Assembly (NCBI GenBank): GCA_040754395.1
Contig: JBFMCL010000016.1
Coordinates: 17,422 to 81,421, forward strand
Source of the DNA: Nitrospirota bacterium
GTDB lineage: Bacteria > Nitrospirota > Thermodesulfovibrionia > Thermodesulfovibrionales > SM23-35
Length of the DNA: 64,000 bases
Direction: 5' to 3'
The notes beneath the pieces were generated by a model. The model saw nothing but the letters and a program-made list of their open reading frames with translations. It was not told the DNA's origin and ran no database searches. The translations under genes were made by a program, and so were the position numbers. Below, in pieces: positions 47,511 to 55,799 of this stretch. Every line of letters begins with the position of its first letter. The stretch's first letter is position 1.

Positions 47511-47555
47511 CCTGTCCCCCTTCCGCGGAAGGAAAGGACAAGGGTAAGGGGGAAT
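47511..47555. repeat. REP-like imperfect inverted repeat
   Basis: ACCCTGTCC and GGACAAGGGT flank a perfect CCTTCCGCGGAAGG palindrome in a 205-base gap between two minus-strand genes. The pyrimidine-rich/purine-rich layout ending AAGGGGGA resembles the dispersed extragenic palindromes common in bacterial genomes. Only one clear copy is in the window; the element at 21585-21645 has a similar but not identical form. Confidence 0.35.
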
Positions 47556-47605
47556 GCAGTTTTGTTATGCATTTCTTACTACAAGGTCTGGACTTATGGA
47601 TACTT

Positions 47606-48142
47606 TTACTGCTCCTGCGTCACTTCAACAGGCATCTTTTCGGGTTCATATACCAAAAAAACAATGCCGAGTTTCCTGTTGAGGCCCATGATGGGAGATG
47701 CAATCAGAATATTGCCATGCTCATCGTCCGCAACAACAGTTTCCGTTGCCTCTTCATACCTGCTGGGATAGATCGTCGAGAACGCAACCCCTTCAAGTTT
47801 TTTGTCAGTCGCTACGGCAACCGTCCCGTCGGTTTTGACAACGAGAATCTGCTTTATATTGGGTTCTTTTACAAATTGGACAAGATATTCATTTATCTGC
47901 TCATAGTTTTCCCGCAGCATCTCTTTCCGGAGCGCCCAAACAAACGTTTTCGTGGTAAGACGGAGGAAATAGCGAGTTTTCTCCGTAATTTCCTGATGGG
48001 ACTTCTGGACCAGTTGTATCTGCCGTGATTCCATCTGTTTCTCAACATTATTAACTGCGATAACCTTCCAGAGATACGTCAAAAAAAGCAAGATAATCAA
48101 CACCCCGATAACGTAAAAATATTTCTTTCCGCTCTGCTTCAT
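47606..48142 (-). CDS. Membrane-anchored sensory protein, cache-like periplasmic domain
   Basis: 178 residues from the Met six bases after AGGAGG. One transmembrane helix near residues 8-27 (YFYVIGVLIILLFLTYLW), a helical linker, then a beta-rich domain (IKQILVVKTDGTVAVATDKK; NILIASPIMGLNRKLGIVFL) like the single-cache sensor fold. There is no kinase, GGDEF or chemoreceptor output domain, so it may signal through a partner. It lies 13 bases after the DHH-type gene, likely one transcript. Ligand unknown. Confidence 0.7.
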   Translation of the reverse strand: MKQSGKKYFYVIGVLIILLFLTYLWKVIAVNNVEKQMESRQIQLVQKSHQEITEKTRYFLRLTTKTFVWALRKEMLRENYEQINEYLVQFVKEPNIKQILVVKTDGTVAVATDKKLEGVAFSTIYPSRYEEATETVVADDEHGNILIASPIMGLNRKLGIVFLVYEPEKMPVEVTQEQ

Positions 48143-48155
48143 GGTCATCCTCCTG

Positions 48156-49085
48156 CTATTTTCTTAATGCAGCGTTAATGATTTCCTGCAGTTTTTCAGG
48201 AGACAGTCTGCTGCCCGTATTTCTCGGAGACCCTCCGACTGTATTGCTCCCGCCCCACCTGTTACTCTCCGTCACAATATCAGATTCCTCTTCGTTCAGT
48301 CTTGCATACAACCTGCCAAGATTAAATGGCGTCCATACAGATCTCCGCCCTAACGTGTACACAAAGGTCCCGTCCGGTTTTTCTGCTACCAACGCAGCAA
48401 AAGCCGTGATCCCGTCATCATACATGGCCATTCTCGAGGAAGGACCCGTCTCCTTTGTCAGAGTCCAGCCGTTCCCTCCTCCGATTGCTTCATAGTTGCC
48501 TTTCAGGGAAAGTTCTCTCCCTTCATCCAGAAAATAAAGGTGTATCCTGGCTTCGACAGATTCAATAATATGTCTCATATCCGCTTCTCCCATCTCCGCA
48601 ACCCTTCCATCAAAACGTGCTTCATGATATGGCTGGAAAATCCAGGCCATTTTCCTTCTCATCGAGGTATCGCCAAAAGGATACGCTCCCGCAGTACAAT
48701 CCAGCCGGTCTTCACAGTAAACAAGCCGGTTGATTCGCGGATCAGAAAATCTTCTCACCCGGTCGTTATTTTTCAACAACCACCATGCAAGAGAGGTATC
48801 CTCATCCGGATCGTTCACATACACATTGGCTTCCGCAACCCCGTCCCTGCTGAAGGTATCAAACAGCCCCAGCTTGATTTCCATGTGAACCTGCTCGGAG
48901 GTCGAACGAGTTGCCAGTCTGTCAGCCCTGACATGATGATCGAAATTGGCATAGGGCCCTTTTGGATCCCTCTTCGTTGCGGAATGCACAAACCCGTCAA
49001 GGGCGATCGAATACGGAGGTTTCAGTTTTTTGAAATCAGACCATTTGTAGACTCTGCGGGGCTCAATATATAATTCAACTGCCAC
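48156..49085 (-). CDS. Divergent DHH-type phosphoesterase-like protein
   Basis: 309 residues, start GTG. Motifs point to the DHH superfamily: SIALDGFVHS (Asp near 30) and NFDHH at 47-51, with a Gly-rich C-terminal segment WGGSNTVGGSPRNTGSR (about 276-293) recalling the DHHA1 substrate-binding end. Middle conserved-looking parts include SEQVHMEIKLGLFD and VYVNDPDEDTSLAWW. Spacing differs from RecJ, NrnA and GdpP, so substrate cannot be named; nucleotide or phosphoester hydrolysis is inferred. No membrane segment. Cotranscribed with the sensor-like gene downstream. Confidence 0.6.
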   Translation of the reverse strand: MAVELYIEPRRVYKWSDFKKLKPPYSIALDGFVHSATKRDPKGPYANFDHHVRADRLATRSTSEQVHMEIKLGLFDTFSRDGVAEANVYVNDPDEDTSLAWWLLKNNDRVRRFSDPRINRLVYCEDRLDCTAGAYPFGDTSMRRKMAWIFQPYHEARFDGRVAEMGEADMRHIIESVEARIHLYFLDEGRELSLKGNYEAIGGGNGWTLTKETGPSSRMAMYDDGITAFAALVAEKPDGTFVYTLGRRSVWTPFNLGRLYARLNEEESDIVTESNRWGGSNTVGGSPRNTGSRLSPEKLQEIINAALRK

Positions 49086-49339
49086 CAGAAAAACCTGTCA
49101 TAAGCTTTATTTCACACATGATATTCTGCCCCCCGCACCTGATCCTGCATGTCATAGACATCCCCCCAGGAAGAAGCACCGTTCAGACTTATTCAAAAAA
49201 TATCAAAGGCTATCTTTCTTGTCAACGGTTGTGGATCACAATGAAAGAAAAATCTTCTCGCCGTAACCCTGAAATATGGGAAAGAGGTCATCGCAAAACA
49301 GGGTAGACAAAAAGTTTCAGATGGGGCATGGGTGTATTT

Positions 49340-49732
49340 CTATATCGCACTGAGGATCAGGTCAGCAGCGATCGCAATGACAGACAACAGGAATATAATG
49401 GCATAATTGATATCTTCAAGCGAGTACTTCACGGAGGTGAGGAGATATAACACAACTTCCCTGTCATGATCCGTCAGACTGGCGTTGGATCTGACTTTCT
49501 CTATGAGCTGATATTCCTCAATCGCTTTTTTTCTCTTCTGGGTTATTCTGTACCGGTAAAGAAAAAACAGAAAATACCCGATCGTTCCCATATACCACAC
49601 CGGCCTTATCCATGAAGGCTCGAGCCGCTGGATAACGATTATTGTCCTGAAGGCAATCGCGGATATCAGTCCGAGTATAAAAAAACCATAAATGACGTAC
49701 CTGGGAGCAATATGTACTGTACCGTTTCCCAT
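49340..49732 (-). CDS. Hypothetical membrane protein
   Basis: 130 residues with about three transmembrane segments: residues 9-27 (RYVIYGFFILGLISAIAFRT), 43-60 (VWYMGTIGYFLFFLYRY) and 108-128 (NYAIIFLLSVIAIAADLILS). The loop between the last two is charged and helical (LIEKVRSNASLTDHDREVVL). No family recognised. It stands alone, 254 bases after the DHH-type gene and divergent from the radical SAM gene. Confidence 0.7.
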   Translation of the reverse strand: MGNGTVHIAPRYVIYGFFILGLISAIAFRTIIVIQRLEPSWIRPVWYMGTIGYFLFFLYRYRITQKRKKAIEEYQLIEKVRSNASLTDHDREVVLYLLTSVKYSLEDINYAIIFLLSVIAIAADLILSAI

Positions 49733-49874
49733 AACGCAAAATTATAGCACACCGCCATACAATTCCAGATGTGTCCATGCTGCTGTTTCGTTCCGCATTC
49801 CGTTCCTTCTCCGGTCCGTTTCAGGGCGGGTTACCGTGAATGCGAAAAAACGCGCTCCCTGATATAATGGGGTT

Positions 49875-50882
49875 ATGAAGGAAGCCCTGCTGTACGAAAA
49901 ACTTGAAGGAAAAAAGGTCAGGTGTTTTCTCTGCGCCCACCATTGCCAGATCAAAGAAGGAAAACGGGGTATCTGCGCTGTCCGGAAAAACATGGACGGC
50001 ACCCTGTACAGTCTTGTATATGGCAAAGTCATCTCAATGCATGTCGACCCTATCGAAAAGAAGCCCCTTTTTCATTTTCTTCCTTCATCCACGAGCTTCT
50101 CAATCTCAACAGTAGGCTGCAACTTCCACTGTGAACACTGCCAGAACTACGAGATTTCGCAGTATCCGAGAGAGCATGAAGACGTTGCGGGTCATTCTGT
50201 CACACCGGAGGATATTGTGGAAGCTGCTTTACGGAACGGCTGTGAGAGCATCTCCTACACCTATACGGAGCCTACCATATTCTTTGAATTCGCCTATGAC
50301 TGTGCAAAGCTTGCACATCAGAAAGGTATCAAGAATGTTTTCGTGAGTAACGGATACACAGGTCCTGAGGCGACAAGGATGATCGCTCCGTATCTGGGCG
50401 GAAACAATATCGACCTGAAGGGTAATGACGATTTTTATAAAAAGCTCTGCGGTGCGCGTCTTGAGCCGGTAAAAGATACCATCCGGCTGATGAAAGAACT
50501 CGGCGTCTGGATTGAGATAACGACCCTCATAATCCCTGACTATAATGATTCGGATGAAGACCTGCAGGATATCGCTGCATTCATCTCATCAGTTGACCCG
50601 GCAATCCCATGGCATGTAACCCAGTTCTACCCGACCTACAAACTTACCGACAAACCGAGGACGCCTGTCAGCACTTTGCGTCGGGCGAGAGAAATCGGGT
50701 TCAGAACCGGGCTGAAATATGTCTATGAAGGAAATATCCCCGGAGAAGGCGGAGAAAATACCTATTGCCCCTCCTGCAGGGAACTCCTTATCCGCCGTTT
50801 CGGATTCAGTATCGGCGAGAAGAAAATCAGGGATGGACGGTGCTTCAGCTGCGGATCAGCGATCGAGGGAGTATGGCAGTAA
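49875..50882 (+). CDS. amrS: Radical SAM enzyme of the AmmeMemoRadiSam group
   Basis: 335-residue radical SAM protein, related to pyruvate-formate-lyase activating enzymes. N-terminal CFLCAHHCQIKEGKRGIC is the AmrS/PflA-like pre-motif, and the cluster motif is STVGCNFHCEHCQNYEISQ (C-x3-C-x2-C, near 80-87). The C-terminus has Cys pairs (YCPSCRELLI; CFSCGSAI) like a small zinc ribbon. Its usual partners AmmeA (AMMECR1) and Memo are not in this window. The stop is directly followed by the rimI stop on the other strand with no gap. Confidence 0.9.
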   Translation: MKEALLYEKLEGKKVRCFLCAHHCQIKEGKRGICAVRKNMDGTLYSLVYGKVISMHVDPIEKKPLFHFLPSSTSFSISTVGCNFHCEHCQNYEISQYPREHEDVAGHSVTPEDIVEAALRNGCESISYTYTEPTIFFEFAYDCAKLAHQKGIKNVFVSNGYTGPEATRMIAPYLGGNNIDLKGNDDFYKKLCGARLEPVKDTIRLMKELGVWIEITTLIIPDYNDSDEDLQDIAAFISSVDPAIPWHVTQFYPTYKLTDKPRTPVSTLRRAREIGFRTGLKYVYEGNIPGEGGENTYCPSCRELLIRRFGFSIGEKKIRDGRCFSCGSAIEGVWQ

Positions 50883-51326
50883 TCATACTCTGCGCATCAT
50901 CATTACCGCATCCTCAACAGGTGAGGAGTAATATCTTTTCCGGTTTCCGGCAACCCTGAATCCCAGACGTCCATAGAACGTCTGTGCGCCTGTATTGGAT
51001 ATTCTTACCTCAAGATAAAAAAACCTGCAGTTTCTTTCACCCATTTTGCTGAACGCTTCCTGCATGAGGGTCGTGGCAATGCCCTTTCTTCTGAATCGGG
51101 GATGAACTGCAAGATTCAGGATATGACATTCATTCAGGATGTAATTCACACAGATATACCCTGCGACCGCATTGTCTGATACAGCGACCCTTGTGAAGGA
51201 ATACGATTTGTGTATCTCAATCAGAAATGCTTCCTCTGACCAGGGGCTGGTAAAGGAAAGCTGTTCAATGTGCAGGACTTCAGGGACGTCCTGTACGAAC
51301 ATCTCACGAATACGTATTCCGTGCAT
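50883..51326 (-). CDS. rimI: Ribosomal protein alanine N-acetyltransferase
   Basis: GNAT-fold acetyltransferase of 147 residues. IRIREMFVQDVPEVLHIEQL (N-terminus), SFTSPWSEEAFLIEI and the acetyl-CoA loop HPRFRRKGIATTLMQEAF identify RimI, which acetylates ribosomal protein S18 and relatives. It overlaps the end of tsaB by 23 bases, a common gene order in bacteria. Confidence 0.9.
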   Translation of the reverse strand: MHGIRIREMFVQDVPEVLHIEQLSFTSPWSEEAFLIEIHKSYSFTRVAVSDNAVAGYICVNYILNECHILNLAVHPRFRRKGIATTLMQEAFSKMGERNCRFFYLEVRISNTGAQTFYGRLGFRVAGNRKRYYSSPVEDAVMMMRRV

Positions 51327-52017
51327 CCGATTTTATCTCTGCTTCGGATTTTCTGATATACACCGGCACGAGACTGACAGGCTCAGAAAACTCTCCTCTG
51401 AGCGCCTTGCTGAGTCCCAGAAAGGCCACATTTGAAGGCAGGGGAACCGCCTTTCCGTGAGCTGCAAAAAGTGCCCTTTCACCCATCAGCCTCATGATTT
51501 CTTTCCTGTAGAGCAATGCTCCTTCCCCGGCAAATACTATCGCACCTCCCGTCAATCCGGATGCTTTTGCCAGAAAACCGTCTAATGACACCGACGCCTC
51601 CGGAATCAATTTTTCGAACCCTTTCTCCTTCCACTGAAAAAGAGCAGTATACACCTCTTTTTTCCTGGCATCGAGCATAGGACAGACAGGGTATCCCGAA
51701 TACGGGAAATTCCAAGCAAAAGCCTCAAGGGTTGGGACAGACACAACGGGTTTTCCGGTCGCAAAGGAAAACCCCTTTACCGTACTCAGGCCGATCCTCA
51801 GCCCTGTAAAAGATCCCGGACCTATCGCGACCCCGAAGACATCCATGTCATCAATGCGTTGCCCCGAAAGCTTCATTACGGAATCTATCGCCGTCATCAG
51901 TCTCTCCGAATGGGTCGACTTGATATTGAGCCTTACTTCGGCAATCAGTCCGGATGATGCCTCGGCAACTGCAACACCTCCCAGCAAGGTCGAAGTATCT
52001 ATTGCAAGTATTTTCAT
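51304..52017 (-). CDS. tsaB: tRNA t6A threonylcarbamoylation protein TsaB
   Basis: ASKHA-fold scaffold that pairs with TsaD and TsaE in t6A synthesis. 237 residues. LAIDTSTLLGGVAVAEASSG and HSERLMTAIDSVMKLSG begin the protein, with GPGSFTGLRIGLSTVKGFSF as the clear family signature. rimI follows with a 23-base overlap; tsaC is at 23.3-23.9 kb. Confidence 0.95.
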   Translation of the reverse strand: MKILAIDTSTLLGGVAVAEASSGLIAEVRLNIKSTHSERLMTAIDSVMKLSGQRIDDMDVFGVAIGPGSFTGLRIGLSTVKGFSFATGKPVVSVPTLEAFAWNFPYSGYPVCPMLDARKKEVYTALFQWKEKGFEKLIPEASVSLDGFLAKASGLTGGAIVFAGEGALLYRKEIMRLMGERALFAAHGKAVPLPSNVAFLGLSKALRGEFSEPVSLVPVYIRKSEAEIKSDARNTYS

Positions 52018-52103
52018 CTGTTAGAGCCTAATATATACCTGCCTCTTTTTCAAGTGCCTTTTCAAAAAAAGTATACGCGCCACAGGCTTCCCCATTGCCC
52101 CGG

Positions 52104-53333
52104 CTATAAAAAGTCAGAAGCTGTCTTTTCCGAGGCTTTTCTGCCGTGCATAAAGAACGCTGCAGATGCGGCCAGGCAGATTACCGATGCACACGTCACC
52201 GCCAGGGTAGTTCCTACAGAATCAGCCACAATGCCCATGAGGGAATTCCCGACCGGGGCTGTTCCGAGAAATACAAACGTATACACGCTCATTGCCCGAC
52301 CCCTCAGGTTATCAGGCACGGAAAGCTGTATATAGCTGTTTGCCGTTGCAAAAAAACTGACGAGGCTCCACCCGATAAAGACAAGCAGGACAATGGACAG
52401 GGGGAAAATGCCGGAGAGAGAGAAAACAAACAGCAGGAGTGAAAACACCAGTGCTGAAAGAGATAAAAACCTCCCCTTGTCCCTGATATCGCCTTTGAAT
52501 GCCAAGAACAACGCTGCCCCGAGGGCCCCGATACCAGTGGCGCCTACGAGAAAGCCGAATCCTACCGGCCCCTTATGAAACACTTCGGCGGCAAACACCG
52601 GCAGCAGCGTAATAAACGGCATTCCGATAAAACTGAAGACCGCGATCAGGATAATGATTCTGAACAGTTCGGGTTTTCTCTTTATATACAGAATACCTTC
52701 CACGAAATCCCTCATTATCCCGTTCGATCTCTGTTTTGTGCCTTCCTTCACACGTATTTTCGCCAGTGCAATAATGACTGCGACAAAACTTACCGCATTC
52801 AGATAGAAACACGCGGGAAGTCCGAGCCGGGCTATGGCTATTCCTGCAATTACCGGTCCGATCATTCGTGCACCGTGAAACGCGGCAGAATTCAGCGCGA
52901 TGGCATTCGTAAGGTTTTTCTTTCCCACCATTTCAATTATGAATGACTGCCGTGCCGGCATATCAAAGGCGTTGATCGTCCCGAGGGCAGCAGCAAGAAG
53001 GGCTACCTGCCATACAACAATAACGTTCATGTCTGTGAGAATACCGAGAAGAAGAGCAGGAATAATCGACAGCGCCTGGGTCATAAGGAGCAGATTTCTT
53101 TTCGTAAACCTGTCTGCTACTAAGCCTCCTGCCAGAGTAAACAGCAGTATCGGCAGAGAACCCGCAGCCGCGACAATACCGAGATAAAACGGGGATTGTG
53201 TCAGACTGTATACCAGCCATCCCTGTGCAACAGACTGCATCCAGGTTCCGGACAGAGAGATGATCTGACCGAACCAGAAGAGCCTGAATTCCCTGTTATG
53301 CAGCGCAGCAAACCTTTCCGTTATAGCCATCAT
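52104..53333 (-). CDS. MFS transporter, EntS/enterobactin-exporter-like
   Basis: About 409 residues (from the chosen Met) with 12 transmembrane helices. FRLFWFGQIISLSGTWMQSV, GWLVYSLTQSPFYLGIVAAA and MPARQSFIIEMVGKKNLTNA match the MFS_3 (EntS-type) family that exports siderophores or drugs. The upstream open frame of 20 codons is weak; the ATG-ATG pair at 53333/53330 is preferred. No siderophore genes are nearby, so substrate is open. Confidence 0.9.
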   Translation of the reverse strand: MMAITERFAALHNREFRLFWFGQIISLSGTWMQSVAQGWLVYSLTQSPFYLGIVAAAGSLPILLFTLAGGLVADRFTKRNLLLMTQALSIIPALLLGILTDMNVIVVWQVALLAAALGTINAFDMPARQSFIIEMVGKKNLTNAIALNSAAFHGARMIGPVIAGIAIARLGLPACFYLNAVSFVAVIIALAKIRVKEGTKQRSNGIMRDFVEGILYIKRKPELFRIIILIAVFSFIGMPFITLLPVFAAEVFHKGPVGFGFLVGATGIGALGAALFLAFKGDIRDKGRFLSLSALVFSLLLFVFSLSGIFPLSIVLLVFIGWSLVSFFATANSYIQLSVPDNLRGRAMSVYTFVFLGTAPVGNSLMGIVADSVGTTLAVTCASVICLAASAAFFMHGRKASEKTASDFL

Positions 53334-53402
53334 AGTATTGTAACCGAGCAAAAGCGTTTTTTCCGAAAAATAGCAGCAATAATAATTAGCCATTGCTTAT
53401 TT

Positions 53403-53430
53403 TTGAAATTATCAGTAGAATAGATAAAAT
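53403..53430 (+). promoter_or_regulatory. Possible promoter of the hybrid histidine kinase gene
   Basis: TTGAAA (53403-53408), 16-base spacer, TAAAAT (53425-53430), in an AT-rich gap that also serves the divergent MFS gene. Confidence 0.4.
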
Positions 53431-53525
53431 ATATCTTTTTTTATTGTATTTATTGGTAATATCACATAACCGGGATATGCACAGCAACAGATATCAGCGG
53501 GAATTTCGGGCATAACAAGAAGCAA

Positions 53526-55691
53526 ATGCATAAAAAAAGTACTATATACGAATCTCCGTTCCGTCTCATCCTGATAATTATTTTTTCAGTATTCACTGCA
53601 GAGCTGTCGATTATGTTCATTCTGTCCCTGTTCCCCCCTGTTACGTTGCTGCAATGGGCCGTTCTTGATGCAGTTCTTCTCACAATTGTGCTGTCACCGG
53701 TACTATTTTTCTTTGGATTCCGCCCCCTTATTCTGAATATTTCTGAACGCAGGAAAGCTGAGGCGATAACAAAACACGCATACAAGGAACTCAATCAGAT
53801 ATTTCAGACAGCGGCTGACGGCATGCGCCTGATTGATAAAAACTTTAGAATCCTGCGCACGAACGAGACATTTGCTTCCCTTGCAGGAATTGACAAGGAT
53901 GCATCAGTCGGGAAGAAGTGTTATGAAGTCTTTTTCGGACCGCAGTGCTTTACCCCGGATTGCTCCCTGAAACAGATACTGAACGGCAGGGAACGAATCG
54001 AAATCGAATCCATCCGAAAAACACGGGACGGCAGAACACTCCCGTGTATCCTCACCGCAACTCCGTTCAGGAGTGCAACGGGTGAACTGATCGGAATAGT
54101 CGAGGATTACAAGGACATAACAAAACGCAAAAATACTGAAGAAGCACTGCGCAGAAGCGAAGAAAAACTCAATGCCATGCTGAAGTCTATAGGTGACCAT
54201 ATCAGCATGATCGACAGGGATTTCAATATTATCTGGGCAAATGACGTTGCAAAAAACATCTTCGGGAATACTATTGTTGGACAGAAATGCTATGAAGCGT
54301 ATCACAGAAGAAGTGAGCCCTGTGAGCCCTGCCTCACCATCCAGGTTTTTAATGACGGGCTTATTCATGAGCATGAGACACAGGTCATCGACAAGGACAA
54401 CCGAACGATCTATTTCCACAGCACAGCCAACGTGGCCTTACGGAACAATTACGGATATCCCACAGCAGTGATAGAAATTTCAAGGGATATCACAGAGAGA
54501 AAGAAGCTTGAACAGCAGCTGCTTCAATCACAGAAGATGGAGGCTATCGGACAGCTTGCGGGAGGAATCGCGCATGACTTCAATAATATCCTAACGGCAG
54601 TCATTGGATACGGAAGCCTTCTACAAATGGAGATGAGCAAAGATGACCCCCTTCGCGCCTATGCTTCCAATATTTTGAATTCAGCCGAAAGGGCTGCGAA
54701 TCTCACCCAGGCGCTCCTCACCTTTAGCCGGAAGCAGATCATTAGTCCGAAGCCGGTAAATCTAAATGAGATCATTAAACTGCTCGAAAAACTTCTGACA
54801 AGAATCATCGGTGAGGATATCGAGCTCACGGTCTCTCTTGCGGACAGGGAATTAACGATCATGGCAGACCCGATCCAGATAGAACAGGTGCTCCTGAACT
54901 TCGCGACAAACGCGCGCGATGCCATGCCTGATGGGGGGAGCCTTGTCATCGCTACCGATCTCGTCCGCCTTGACTGCGAGTTCATCACTGCACACGGCCC
55001 CGGGAAACCCGGTTCGTATGCGGTGATAACTATCGAGGACACCGGCCAGGGAATCGATGAGAAGACGAAAGAAAAGATTTTCGAGCCGTTTTTTACCACA
55101 AAAGAGGTGGGCAAGGGAACAGGACTCGGGCTTTCCATGGTATACGGAATCATAAAGCAGCATGAAGGACATATCAATGTCTACAGTGAACCAGACAACG
55201 GAACAGTATTCAGGATATATCTCCCTGTTATTGATCTAAAGGTTGATAATATAAAACCTGTGGATATACCATTTCTAAAGGGAGAGGGAGACACCATACT
55301 GGTTGCAGAGGATGACGTCAAAGTGCGTGAACTGACCACAAAGGTATTGTCTGACTACGGATACAGGGTTCTTGAAGCGGCAAATGGTCTTGAAGCGATA
55401 CGGGTTTTTAAAGAAAACTATGACGCTGTTCAGCTGATCCTTCTCGATGTGATAATGCCCAAGTTAAACGGCAAGGAATGCTATGATGAACTGAAAAAAT
55501 TAAAACCTGATATCAAGGCCATCTTTATGAGCGGATACACCGCGGACATTGTCCACAGAAAAGGAATACTGGATCAGGGAGTGGAGTTTATTACGAAACC
55601 TGTCTCACCGCAGGAACTCCTGAAAAAAGTGTGGGAAGTGCTTCATAACTGGCGAGAACCTTACCTCCTCAAATCCCTTTCCCGGTTATAA
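53526..55691 (+). CDS. Membrane hybrid sensor histidine kinase (PAS-PAS-HK-REC)
   Basis: 721 residues. Two transmembrane helices in the first 70 residues (FRLILIIIFSVFTAELSIMF; LLTIVLSPVLFFFGF). Two PAS domains follow (about 85-200 and 215-325), each with paired Cys residues (CYEVFFGPQCFTPDC; CYEAYHRRSEPCEPC) that could hold haem or metal. HisKA phospho-acceptor is in GGIAHDFNNILTAVIGYG, HATPase in DPIQIEQVLLNFATNARDAM and GTGLGLSMVYGI. A C-terminal receiver carries the Asp in LLDVIMPKLNGKE. No DNA-binding output; partner unknown. Convergent with glyS. Confidence 0.94.
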   Translation: MHKKSTIYESPFRLILIIIFSVFTAELSIMFILSLFPPVTLLQWAVLDAVLLTIVLSPVLFFFGFRPLILNISERRKAEAITKHAYKELNQIFQTAADGMRLIDKNFRILRTNETFASLAGIDKDASVGKKCYEVFFGPQCFTPDCSLKQILNGRERIEIESIRKTRDGRTLPCILTATPFRSATGELIGIVEDYKDITKRKNTEEALRRSEEKLNAMLKSIGDHISMIDRDFNIIWANDVAKNIFGNTIVGQKCYEAYHRRSEPCEPCLTIQVFNDGLIHEHETQVIDKDNRTIYFHSTANVALRNNYGYPTAVIEISRDITERKKLEQQLLQSQKMEAIGQLAGGIAHDFNNILTAVIGYGSLLQMEMSKDDPLRAYASNILNSAERAANLTQALLTFSRKQIISPKPVNLNEIIKLLEKLLTRIIGEDIELTVSLADRELTIMADPIQIEQVLLNFATNARDAMPDGGSLVIATDLVRLDCEFITAHGPGKPGSYAVITIEDTGQGIDEKTKEKIFEPFFTTKEVGKGTGLGLSMVYGIIKQHEGHINVYSEPDNGTVFRIYLPVIDLKVDNIKPVDIPFLKGEGDTILVAEDDVKVRELTTKVLSDYGYRVLEAANGLEAIRVFKENYDAVQLILLDVIMPKLNGKECYDELKKLKPDIKAIFMSGYTADIVHRKGILDQGVEFITKPVSPQELLKKVWEVLHNWREPYLLKSLSRL

Positions 55692-55799
55692 TTATCAAGA
55701 GTCACCTGAAGGAGAAATTCCCTGGTCGCGCAGTGCAGCACTGTCATCGATTATCAGTGCTCACTTTTGCAGGAATTGGACTACTGTGAGCCGGAGATG

